DNA of 64,000 bases, taken from Aquatica leii (taxonomy: Eukaryota; Arthropoda; Insecta; Coleoptera; Lampyridae). Both the position numbers and the translations under genes were made by a program. This document shows, one piece after another, positions 34,997 to 44,644 of this stretch (positions are counted from its first letter, which is position 1; each line of letters begins with the position of its first letter). Below the pieces are notes generated by a model. It searched no databases. It was not told the origin of the DNA and was given only the letters and a program-made list of their open reading frames with translations. The stretch lies in assembly GCA_035610365.1 (NCBI GenBank), contig CM069436.1, positions 88,041,912 to 88,105,911 on the forward strand. The letters run 5' to 3'.

Positions 34997-35620
34997 GACC
35001 TGTTCCAGACACAAAAAGATTACGCCATCGCACATTGCGTGAGCGAGGACCTTGACATGTCCAAAGGGGTTGCAGTCGTGTTTAAAAAGAAGTTTGGGCA
35101 GCTAAATGAATTACGAAGACAGCAACCGGCAGTCGGAAAGGTTTTAGGACTACGTGGTGACGGACGCTTCGTTTTCTATCTGCTCACCAAGAAATACTCA
35201 CGTGTCAAGCCGTTATACAAAGATCGGTGGCGAACATTATGGAGTCTCAAGAGACAAATGGAGTTCCATGTTAAGAAATTGGCAGTACCCAAGCTTGGTT
35301 GTGGCTTAGATCAACTGTATTGGAGGACAGTTCGAAACATGTTGGAGGTCGTTTTCCGAGGAACAGACATTCAAGAGTTGGTCTGTAGTTACCAACCGAG
35401 GAGAGTATTGGGTCAGGAAAAGTCCATTGACTGTTACTTTTATGGTCAAGGAAGTTGCCGGAATGGAGGAAGCTGCCGCTATCGCCACGATCCCTTTTAC
35501 CGGTGTCGCATCCAGTCTCCTGTTCTGGGACAGAACAGTCCTAAAAAGGGGGCAGTGAAACGTTCGAGAAATTACTTGCAAATGCAAAAGCCTTCTAGAA
35601 GCTGTTATCTATTTTTCTAG
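34997..35620 (+). CDS. TARG1/OARD1-like macrodomain + CCCH zinc finger (copy 1)
   Basis: About 207 codons in the same frame as integrase, beginning just after its TAA. The first half matches the TARG1 (OARD1) type of macrodomain almost end to end: DLFQT near the start, then AHCVSEDLDMSKGVAVVFKK, KFG, YLLTKKYSRVKPLY, VPKLGCGLDQLYW. The lysine in LTKK (35189-35191) and aspartate in GCGLD (35309-35311) sit where human TARG1 has its catalytic Lys84 and Asp125. TARG1 removes ADP-ribose from modified acidic residues. A CCCH finger follows (C-x7-C-x5-C-x3-H, 35432-35488), as in RNA-binding proteins. The first downstream ATG (35057) would cut off the first strand, so expression likely needs fusion to Pol. 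The last ~20 codons lie in the 3' LTR. Function is inferred. Confidence 0.85.
   Translation, partial: DLFQTQKDYAIAHCVSEDLDMSKGVAVVFKKKFGQLNELRRQQPAVGKVLGLRGDGRFVFYLLTKKYSRVKPLYKDRWRTLWSLKRQMEFHVKKLAVPKLGCGLDQLYWRTVRNMLEVVFRGTDIQELVCSYQPRRVLGQEKSIDCYFYGQGSCRNGGSCRYRHDPFYRCRIQSPVLGQNSPKKGAVKRSRNYLQMQKPSRSCYLFF
35541..35555 (+). other. Polypurine tract of copy 1
   Basis: A purine run (AAAAAGGGGG) followed by CAG directly abuts the 3' LTR start (TGAAAC at 35556). It is the usual primer for plus-strand DNA synthesis. It lies inside the macrodomain reading frame. Confidence 0.75.
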
Positions 35621-36010
35621 AAGTTATAGCGAAAAGTAAGGAACGCTCGAGAAGGATTTCCGTATGTTTATATATAGCGACGAGACAGATCGTAGGTCAG
35701 TTATTGCTGGAATGTGAATACATCAGTGTTAAGAAGATTATCAAGTGGAAATAAATCATTAGCACGCGTGTGTCTAGATAAATTGACCGAGAATAATCGT
35801 GTACGTGATTTTTAGTGTAAACAATTGTGAAGCTACCCGAGGACGTTATCTTATCTTCTTGTAAGTGATATAAATTAGTGTAAGTGTTTTTATTAAATAT
35901 TATTACATTTAATTAGTTTGGTTAATTTAAAAGTGTACATATTTCTAGAATAAGTAAACGTATTTTTTGTCGTTTAAATAAATTAGTTTTTAATAAATAA
36001 ATACGCAACA
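35556..36010 (+). repeat. 3' LTR of copy 1 (455 bp)
   Basis: TGAAACGTTCGAG...ACGCAACA. Complete compared with the 5' LTR. The end is marked by the GTAT duplication at 36011-36014. Confidence 0.95.
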
Positions 36011-36054
36011 GTATTAAACAAATACACCGTTTACCCTAAAAAAATCTTTAATAT
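36011..36054. mobile_element. MITE, right part, after the Gypsy insertion
   Basis: GTATTAAACAAATACACCGT then TTACCCTAAA and aatctttaata form the inverted partner of 29315-29360. The first four bases are the right copy of the GTAT target duplication. Confidence 0.75.
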
Positions 36055-36059
36055 GTTTT

Positions 36060-36945
36060 ATGATGAAACTTTTATATCTAATATAAATATATTTAAGGTA
36101 AAAAATTTATCATAATAGTTTTTCGCGGATTGGTGATCAAATTTGCAAGCTAAAATATTTTTTACTGGCTACGTTGGTTTTATAATATAAATAATTCTAA
36201 ATGTTTACCGCAACCATAACACAAACAATTATATTTTTTACTCTAATCTCAACCTAACGATTTTTCTTCTTACTTGTTTCTTTTTCCTTAATGCGTAAAT
36301 GTTAATAAATATATTGGTTACTTTAAAGAACGAAAAGTTTTTTTTTCTGGAAATTATTTCGAACCCTTTATCTTATTGTTCGTCTGAACAACATTGAAAA
36401 TCAAATACTTAATCTGTTACTCAAAAATTATCTATTTAACTAATAGCAAAGCGTATATAATTCTTTGCTAATAGTGTTAAATGTGTTGCCAAACTTCGGT
36501 ATTGCAATATCTTCGAACACTGTGCCTCAATTAAACATTTTAAGTTAACTGTTGTTTGGTACATCTAAAACAAATAATTTCATATGTGTCTTTTGAAACC
36601 GAAATTAACGAACAAGTAAAAAAAATAGATCACTTTAATCAACACTTTGGAAATAAAAAACCTACACAGACATCAAATCCCCACCGACAATTTCCAGAAG
36701 TTTCAAAAATTATATCTTCATAAAACGCAGCAATATTGATGCAAAAATATGGAAATATAAACAAGATGTAAGCTCAATGCCTACATTAATTTAATAAAAT
36801 TTAAAGAACAATCCGAACGCAATTTTTTTTAATTTTCTTTTAATTATTTTTTTAAAAAACACTTTTCACAGTTAGCAAAAATCTTTACTAAATCAAAACC
36901 TTGCAAATAAAAAAATTCAAAAATTACAGTTGTTTTAGAACAAAA
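36060..36945. other. AT-rich intergenic stretch, no gene seen
   Basis: No open frame or repeat recognised. Confidence 0.4.
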
Positions 36946-36949
36946 ATTA

Positions 36950-38060
36950 TACAGGGTGCATATAAATTGACGAAAAAGCTTCGATCAATTTTGATTTCGT
37001 ATGTCTTCATGAACCACTTTAAAGAAACATACATTTAGCAACACTGTAAACTATAATACTTACCGTTTACTATTTTCTTTATTTTAATCTCCAAAAACAT
37101 TTTACTGGGCATTGGTAGAAGGTTTTGTATTCTACACATTACGGAAGATATGATTTTCTCTTCAATTTATTTTATTAAGAATAATACCGAGGTACATAGA
37201 ATTAATAATGTTAATTTAGAATGCATTTTCCAACAAGATTTTTTTTATGTATCATCAATGACACTAACCCCTACAAAACTGGTAGAACTAAAATCTATCT
37301 GTTTCTACGCATAGTTGCAACATTTGAGGTATCGTCTGGATTACTCGTTCGAGTCTTTCTAGTGTAAACACTGCTGGTTTCGGTAACTTGGTCAGCGTCT
37401 TGAGCAGGCGTTGCATACACTCTTTCTTTAATAAAAACTTAGACAAATTAGTCTAGAGAATTGATTCGTGAGTTTTCCATCTATTCGGGAAGTATTCATT
37501 CAACTATTCTCTTACATTACGAACAATGTAAGCAGAAGCTCCATCGCGCATATAAATCTTGTTATGGAATTAAAACAACTTGGTAAATAAATTAGCCCAA
37601 CGACCCTATAATTTATTATGCCAGCCAAACGTTCATCAAAAACCTTCTTTGGTGACCATATTCTATAAATTCGTGCGGATTTTCGTCTACCTAATGGCAA
37701 AGGTTATGAGTATTAAATACACCATCTCTGGTAAACATGATTCATTGCTCCAAAGAATACACCTGAAAAAGTAGTCATTTTTTAATCGAATTTAGAACTT
37801 TAGAAACGTAATATGGATGAAGCAGATTTTTTTGTAGAACCCGACTTTGGAGACTAAGCAAAAAATTTTCGTGTATAGCGCCAGCGTCTAGAATTTGTTC
37901 TTCTTGTTGTATTGCACGCCTTTGTCTTGGTCGACCAGCATTTAGCTCGTTATAAACAAAACAGTTTCTCGAAGTCATTGATATAGTCTTCAAAATCTAT
38001 TTCTTCTAGGTTGTTTTCGGTTTGGAAAACGTATGTCATACTCGTTTGCGGCCGCGTTAG
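36950..38060 (-). pseudogene. Tc1/mariner-superfamily (IS630-like) transposase remnant
   Basis: On the minus strand, pieces appear in order from about 38060 to 37280. The first is GRPRQRRAIQQEEQILD then LLHPYYVSKV, the helix-turn-helix and linker. The second is FTRDGVFNTHNL then VDENPHEF, the region around the first catalytic Asp, here disturbed. The third is the GIINYRVVGLIYLPS stretch. A C-terminal piece with RVYATPAQDADQV follows. These match a widespread insect DDE transposon (family form F..DG..N.HN.H.WA.ENPHA..). Many stops and frame shifts are present. A block ACAGGGTGCATATAAA at about 36953 looks like its terminal repeat. The other end was not found. Confidence 0.65.
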
Positions 38061-38069
38061 CATTTCCAT

Positions 38070-38910
38070 TAAAGAAACATCAAGTACATATCGGCATATT
38101 CATTGAATGTAAAAGCCATTATAAGTGAACAAAACAATAATAAACAATGCAAAAAACGCAGAAAAAGAGCTAATCAAAAGTACACAACAAATCGTAAAAA
38201 AGGCAAAGATTATACAAAAATGAAACAAGAAAGTCGAATTGAATACATAAATGTCAAAAATTTACAGATGATGCTTATGATTGAAATCTATTCAAATTGC
38301 ATTAGAATGGAAAGTTTGTTTTACAACATTGCCAAATGTGTTTTAAAAGCATCCAGTCTAGATAAAACCATGATATCGACATAAAGCTTTTGTTCTAAAA
38401 ATATGGAAAAACGAAAGTAATAGTAGTCCCATAACTTCAAAGACCCCAAAAACAACAGACCTTTTTCTATATGAACGAATAATCAAAGACCAAACCAAAA
38501 AAGTACTTTAAAGAATCTGCTACTACAGTGAAAGCGGAATCGAATTAACTACAGGAAGACTAAGAAGAAGAACTAGAGCGACAGCAAATACAGCATTTTG
38601 CCGTTTTTCGAATCTCGCGCAGCGCAATCTGCATTTTATCAGCCATTAAAATTGGTGTGAAACACGTGCGTGATTTTTTAGAAATTAGAACGAGTTGAAA
38701 TTTATGAATTATTTATTTTGTGTGTTTATTGACTGAATTGGCCATTGTTTTTGTTTTACGTAACAACGTAACAATATGTCTAGTCAGTATTACGTATTGT
38801 AAGTAGTGAAAGTCAAAAACTTAAAAAAGAGAATTAGATACTTTTTTTATAAAAAACGCCGTTAAAGATAATACCAAAAAAGTGAATTAAATGTATATAT
38901 AACTTTAGAT
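38070..38910. other. Intergenic, no supported gene
   Basis: A 93-codon lysine/asparagine-rich plus-strand frame at 38103-38384 has no recognisable domain and its composition follows the base content. Confidence 0.35.
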
Positions 38911-39215
38911 TTTAATCAAATTAATGATTCCTTCTTCTAGGAGGTTGGATGAAAGCAACTACTTCAGTAATTTGCGAGGTTTCGTGTTCTCAATAGTGCA
39001 CGATGTCGAAACTCAAATCACGCTTTTAATTTTTAATTTAAATGTATTAATTCGACTCAATCCTTTTAGAAAAAAATTACATGACTCAGTGTGAGCGTGC
39101 CTGATGAGGTGTCCATCCAGAACACGAAACGTCGCAAATTACTGAAGTAGTTGCTTTCATCCAACCTCCTACAAGAAGGAATCATTAATTTGATTAAAAT
39201 CTAAATTTATCACAT
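38910..39215. repeat. Inverted repeat, ~85-bp arms, with ribozyme-like motif
   Basis: The left arm at about 38915-38997 (attaatgattccttcttctaggaggttgg...) and right arm at about 39118-39203 are inverted copies with few mismatches, separated by about 120 bp. At the inner edge of the right arm lies CTGATGAGGTGT...ACACGAAAC (about 39102-39131), which carries the CUGAUGA and GAAA core elements of a hammerhead ribozyme with a GUGU/ACAC stem between. Penelope-like elements and retrozymes carry such motifs. No coding sequence is present. Confidence 0.55.
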
Positions 39216-39394
39216 ACCAGGAGGCGAACCGTTGTATATATATATCTGTTAAGACAAAGGAAACAAAATTAGCCTTAAAACGTGTTGAAATCGATGTTTT
39301 CAATCATTCGAACATTAGCGATAGTTTAATTATATAATTATAAAATCATCTTCAATTTAGGATTTGTATAATAACGTCAAAAATCCAAAGAAAA

Positions 39395-40090
39395 TTTATG
39401 AACGTTCTTGTATTGTTCATCTACGAATACGGTATACTGCATACCGTGCAACTTATTTAACAGTCGGAGTACTCAGAACATGAATGCATTTGTTTATGGT
39501 TTCAATGATTGGATGCATTCGGAAAGAATTGTTGATCATGAGCAATCGCTTGACCAATCCTTAGCCACTTTGGTGTTAATTGTCCAGTATGATATTTTCT
39601 TAAAAACCATCTGCTCTTAAAAGCCTACTAAAAAAAAGTATCATACATTTCTAAAATTGCGACAAATCTATTGTATATATACAATATCACATAACAAATA
39701 CAAAAGAAAGTAAAAAAATGTCAATTTTATGCAATAAGTGCAGATTCAGCCCTTGATATATCCCGAACAGACTAGTACACTGATTAGAATGGTAAAGTGA
39801 CTGAACGTTTCGTTAAATTTTTTTTTGCTGAGTCGAGCACAAAGCTTCCTACATGGAGGAAACCATTGTAAATACTTTAAGAGATCTAGATATACATAAA
39901 TCACTGCAGAGGTTAATCTTATGAATAAAGAAACATAATGATTTAGCTTTATATAGTATGCCTTGTGCTGCACATTCGTTAAATGTAGTAGAAAATTGTT
40001 CTGCCAATGCTGCTGCTACTGCTCCTTTTCTTTCCCAAAAAAAAAACTCAACGACAGTGGTCAATGGTCAATTCTACTCACAGTAATTTT
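39395..40090 (+). pseudogene. hAT transposase remnant (ZMYM1/TTF-type)
   Basis: A 70-codon piece (39408-39620) reads YCSSTNTVYCIPCNLFNSRS followed by GFNDWMHSERIVDHEQS. This is the TTF-type zinc-finger region of ZMYM1-like hAT transposases (family form W..Y.....VFCF.CKLF...GF.DW.H....HE.S..H). About 300 bp on, near 39955-40000, a piece like MPCAAHSLNVVEN matches the conserved PCAAHSLNL region of the catalytic domain, and the intervening sequence is broken by stops. It is a different, more degraded copy than the one at 2.8-3.6 kb and on the opposite strand. Confidence 0.65.
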
Positions 40091-40099
40091 GGATATGTC

Positions 40100-41500
40100 A
40101 GTTTTTGCACTAATCTTTTTGCTGGTTATTTCTAAGTTTTCTTAAATTTTCCTCACTTACTCGACCATCAAAAATGTCTTTACCAGCGTAACATACAGTA
40201 CCAATTGCTGCAAACTTTTCTGCTAAGTTCGGTTCTTAGAATTCTTGCGTTGGAATATTTTTGTTGATAAATTCGTCTTGCTAACAAATTTTTTTAGCTT
40301 TGCCAATACATTACACAATGTTTATCAATTCTGCGCTTGTGCAATTCATTATTAATTTAGAAACTATTCTAATACCTATCAATGTTGGAACAATTGTTCC
40401 AAATTTATTAACTGCAGCTTACGTCGTTTTAAATTAATAACAAGGCTTTTTTTCAAAAACAGTATCGTTTTTCATAATAAAACATACCAACTATTAGTAT
40501 ATCGCTAAAAACCCTATAAAAATGGAATTTAACGGTGTAAAAGAATTTAAAAAATCTGAGTATTCATAGTTTTGCGTTTGGACGTATTAGTGGATCAATA
40601 AGTACTTAAATGAAAGTTCAGAGTATGGGAAAACACTTGACGCTTTTTTACTGGTTTTTCGGTCAGAAAATCTAAAGGTACTTATTCGCCTATAGAATTT
40701 TGAGTAGTTTTAATCAAACTCAGAACGGCTTTATATTGATGCAAAAATATAGAAGGAGTTGCATTAAAAAAAACATAGATTTGGTGCCCCACTCTGTATA
40801 TGACAAAAATAATTTTAAATTTTGTAGATTGTCCGAAGCTACCGTGTAAAAAAATCAAGTTGATATATCAAATGACAACTGAGTTATGGGAGTTTCTCGT
40901 ACCTCTGGGACACTCTGTATAGTTTTGCATAATAAAAGCATAAGTATTCAGTCAACTATCTTTAAACAAAAATATAAAGAAATGGCCAGAAGGCTGGAAA
41001 AGGCCATGGGCAGAAAGTTTTAATACGCCCCCGGATAAAATCCAAACTAACAACTACCTATTACGGCAGACTAGTTCAATCAGTATTCATACAAAACCCT
41101 TAGCAATAAAAGATAAAGAAACACACATAAAAAATAAGTTTCATTCTACAGCCAAAAAATGGCGCGAACTTAACTTGGGAATTTGCACTTTGGTGCTTTT
41201 AACCTAAATACCGTTTATACGGTAAATACGGTATTTATTATTTAAGTAGAAGTATGTATCTGCTTAAAAATCTGTTTAGAAATTCTGAAGTTTAGTTAAA
41301 ATTAAAAGAAAAACGCTTTAAAAATTTCATAAATTGAAATATTAGAGTATTATATAATTAGAAGTTGATACTACGTAAAACGTCATAATTTCAAACTTGA
41401 CAAATTCGGTTAGTTATAAATGTACTACCAACATTATATTCATGATGTTTTCAGTATATTTTCTTAAAAATTTTACAAAGGACAGGACAAAATAATAATA
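40100..41500. other. Intergenic; old transposon-end-like motifs near 40.8 and 40.9 kb
   Basis: Two blocks, TGGTGCCCCACTCTGTATA (about 40780) and GGGACACTCTGTATAG (about 40907), resemble CAGAGTGTCCC-type transposon ends. No coding sequence is recognised between or around them. The rest is AT-rich. Confidence 0.35.
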
Positions 41501-41501
41501 T

Positions 41502-41940
41502 TGAAACATTCGCGAAGTTTTTGTAAATTTTGAGAACGTTCACGTACTTTTTATCCATGCCTAGAACATTCACGAAAAACTATAGAAGATTCTCGAAGGA
41601 TGGCCAAAATATATAAAAGCGATACAAACGAATCATAAGTCAGTTATTTTTAGTAATTGGAAGTCGGCAGTGTTAAGAAGATTATTTAAGTTTAAATAAA
41701 TAAGTGACTAACGCGTGTCGCGATAAATACAACGAATTAACAACGTGCGTCACTTTAATATAAACAAGTATCAGGGTTTAGATAAATAGAAGTTATCCGC
41801 GGACATTATCTTTCGAGTAATAGTACTATATAAATGACTGTAAGTGTTTTTATTAAATATCCTTAGATTTAACTAGTTCGGTTAGTTATAAACGTGTAAA
41901 TATTTTTAGTATAAATAAATTAGTTTTAATAATCGTTACA
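41502..41940 (+). repeat. Solo LTR, diverged relative of the macrodomain Gypsy LTR
   Basis: TGAAACATTCGCG...CGTTACA, 439 bp. It shares the GTCAGTTATT initiator region, GTGTTAAGAAGATTAT and TGTAAGTGTTTTTATTAAAT with the other LTRs, and is closest to the split LTR at 54.4-56.7 kb. It is followed by GTAT (41941-41944) and preceded by ATAT, so one base of the duplication has changed. Confidence 0.85.
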
Positions 41941-41944
41941 GTAT

Positions 41945-42990
41945 GTTACTCTCATCGCAAGTCTTATAGCCTCGCGCCGCATTAACTTTGGTTACGCTAT
42001 GCTTCACTTTCGTCGCTTGTTACATAAGCGACTATTTTGTAGACATCATTAGGTTTTGTAGAATATATTGCATTATTAGTGTTTTTCATATGACTATATT
42101 GCCGGGATGTTGAGTTTCTGGAAAATAGGGAAAAGTCAAGACATTGAATTTGAGTCCTTAAAACCATTAAATCATTAGTTTTTGAAAACGTTTTCAGATG
42201 TTAATGAACGTATTCTAACAATAAATATTGGAACCAAACTCGGTTGGCACTTTAATGTACTTGAGTTATGCAAATAAAATATTATAGTTTCATTTGGATA
42301 AAAAAAAGTTTAAAAAAAATATTAACAAATGAGATTAACCCTGTACATACATCAACAGGTCCAAAGTATTGTATCCAGTTTTTGATTTCTGATACAATCT
42401 AAACACTTATATAATTGTTTTCAAATATCAATTCAATTTGTTACTAAATTGAAACTTGTAAATTTTTGATAAAAAAGTAGTCAATTTAAATCGGTCATTC
42501 GCGTTTTTAAATCGTCTTTTAATACGAGGAAATAGTAATTTTTTGTTTATTTAAATAATGACAGTAAATAACAAAACTGCATTTAAACACCAATTTAGGA
42601 AATTACTATTTATTGTTCCTATTTTATTTTTTGTGCTACGATAAAAACGAAGTAAAAATGACTTCTATAAAAAGATTTGTAATTTACGTATAATTTGGGC
42701 AATTATAGTAAAGAACAAGAATAACAATTCCATTAAAATATAAAAAAGTTTAAAAAAATGGTACCGTGACAAAACGAAGTTTAAGCTTGGACGAAAATGT
42801 GTAAAATACAAAGCAAAAAAATTATATAAAGAAGGGTTTTCATAATTTTCACGTGAAACGTTCATATGTTTACAATACTGCAATTTGAGTTAGTATTAAA
42901 AATAATCAAAGCTCACTCACCTGCACTTAAAAATCCACTATAAATGCAATTAATTACATGAGTGCATAATTTATTCACCACAATAATTAA
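41945..42990. other. Intergenic; starts with a GC-rich dispersed block
   Basis: The block at about 41965-42030 (cctcgcgccgcattaac...) matches the reverse complement of about 15500-15560. Beyond it the sequence is AT-rich with no supported gene. Confidence 0.4.
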
Positions 42991-43019
42991 CAAAATCGTC
43001 AATAATCACTTATTGCATA

Positions 43020-43215
43020 ATCGACTTAAAACTTGTTCGCTTTATTTGTTTATATTAATATGCATGCACCACGCGTATTACTACCGCAGCTCGCCTATTC
43101 ACTCGTACGTTCAAGTTAAGCATCCGCGAGTGTCTCGACTGCAGCGAACTGTTTTGGTTCAGTAGAAAATTTAAAAACGCGCTTCCCGTATAGTAGACGC
43201 GTGGAGGGAGAAGAT
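43020..43215 (-). promoter_or_regulatory. Promoter/5'-UTR-like GC-rich island
   Basis: A sharp rise in GC content in AT-rich surroundings. On the minus strand an A/T-rich TTTTTAAATTTT block is followed within about 30 bp by CTGCAGTCGAGACACTCGCG, which could be an initiator with downstream elements. The context then opens a short frame and has possible donors (GCGGTAGTA). No gene is recognisable downstream, so this could also be part of an old repeat. Confidence 0.25.
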
Positions 43216-43219
43216 TCCC

Positions 43220-44170
43220 TAATTTGAATTTTATTTTGAATTTAAAGTACGCACCTAATCGAGCTGTAATTAATTAAAAACAACGTTCTTGACGTTCCTA
43301 TTGAATATAATTTATAGGTGAACATTAAATCTTGACAGAAAAATGAATTAAAATTTAATTGTTTGAATGCATCTCACTGTGTGTAAACCAGTTCTAAAAA
43401 AACAAAATGAAATATTTCTACTCGCGTTTGCTTCTTTAATTCATGAAGTACTGTTTTAAACCTGTCCATTTTCTATTGACTCAGATTATTGACTTTTTAT
43501 ATGAAATTCCTCTTACATAATTTTATGTTTAGAGTCTATAATAATTTATATCTACACGCCTTGGATAAATTATATGACTTTATTAAGCACGGTGCGTTTC
43601 ACCATACGTACTTTTTCTAAAGGCCATTAAACTAATTTTCACTTTCTTTAATAAAATCTTTCTTAGCATATTTTTGTAACGGTGCCTCTTCTTTGTAAAC
43701 TTGGAATTTTGGTGATTTCGATAAGCAAATACATATATTTAAAAAGACCACTTGTTTATCACTACATTTTTTCACGAACAATAAATAATAATATGGCGTT
43801 TTATTATGAAATTCTTTAACAATTCAAGAAACATTTTTATATTATACAATCTTGTAAATTGATTAATAATTTGACTTGTGACTTGTGTTACGGTATAAAT
43901 TTGAATTTTGTTTATCTTCTGTCATCGTTAGTGAAGTTTTTTAACAATATTCTGAACTCGTGTATATGACCCTTTAGGAAGTGTATATTTACGTCCATTA
44001 TTTGTAGTGGCTAATATCCACGCTCAGTTTTTTATACTTGTAACAGGTTGTCCGCAGACAAATAAACTTGAACTCGGAAGCTGCCGAGAGTAAAACCAAT
44101 TTAAAAAAAAATGAGCGCCAAGCTCTGTCAATAAGCAATTTAACTGTCAAACCACCGTAGTATATTTTAT
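43220..44170. other. Intergenic, no supported gene
   Basis: AT-rich with no domain or repeat ends recognised. Confidence 0.4.
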
Positions 44171-44171
44171 A

Positions 44172-44175
44172 ATAC
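44172..44175. repeat. 4-bp target duplication ATAC (copy 2, left)
   Basis: Matches 50889-50892. It is GTAT on the element strand, the same site as copy 1. Confidence 0.85.
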
Positions 44176-44644
44176 TGTTACATATTTATTATTAAAAACT
44201 AATTTATTAAAAAACTAAAAATTATGTTTACTTATTCTAGAAATATGTACACTTTTAAATTAACCGAACTAATTAAATCTAATAATATTTAATGAAAACA
44301 CTTACACGAATTTATGTATAACCGTTGTATAACACTATCACTTAAGATAAGATAACGTCCTCGGATTTACACTGTAAGTCACGTTCACTCGATTCGGTGT
44401 ACACTGTTATTTATTTAAAACTTCGCACGTGCTAATCACTTATTTATCTTCACTTGAATAATCTTCTTAATACTGCATGCATTCACATTCCAGCAATAAC
44501 TGACCTACGATCTGTCTCGTAGCTATATATAGACATACGGAAATCCTTCTCGATCGTTCCTCACTTTTCGCTATAACTTCTAGAAAATAGATAACAGCCT
44601 TCTAGAAGGCTCTTGCATTTGCAAGATATTTCTTAAATGTTTCA
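44176..44644 (-). repeat. 3' LTR of copy 2 (469 bp)
   Basis: Plus strand TGTTACAT...ATGTTTCA. The adjoining reverse polypurine tract (CTGCCCCCTTCTTAGG) starts at 44645. Confidence 0.95.

Larger units (their letters stand above)
29449..36010 (+). mobile_element. Ty3/Gypsy element copy 1 with macrodomain module
   Basis: The order is 5' LTR, primer site, gag, protease, RT, RNase H, integrase, macrodomain plus CCCH finger, polypurine tract, 3' LTR. It is flanked by the 4-bp duplication GTAT. The domain order RT-RNase H-integrase places it in Ty3/Gypsy, and the integrase carries a C-terminal GPY/F motif. LTR substitutions number about four in 355 aligned bp, so it is fairly recent. The body nevertheless has several disabling changes compared with copy 2: a gag deletion, a TAG in gag, a deletion after protease, a TGA and a TAA in RT, and single-base indels at the RNase H/integrase border and in integrase. 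Confidence 0.95.

Noticed and set aside
34997-35620. Envelope gene, as expected after pol in an errantivirus
   Set aside because: No signal peptide, transmembrane segment or fusion/cleavage motif; the sequence is a macrodomain with a CCCH finger.
34997-35620. A host OARD1 gene fortuitously lying beside an element
   Set aside because: The same module lies at the same place, in frame with pol and before the polypurine tract, in three copies of two families; no introns or separate start exist.
38103-38384. Lysine-rich nuclear protein gene
   Set aside because: No motif, no splice context, and the AT-rich composition alone explains the lysine and asparagine content.
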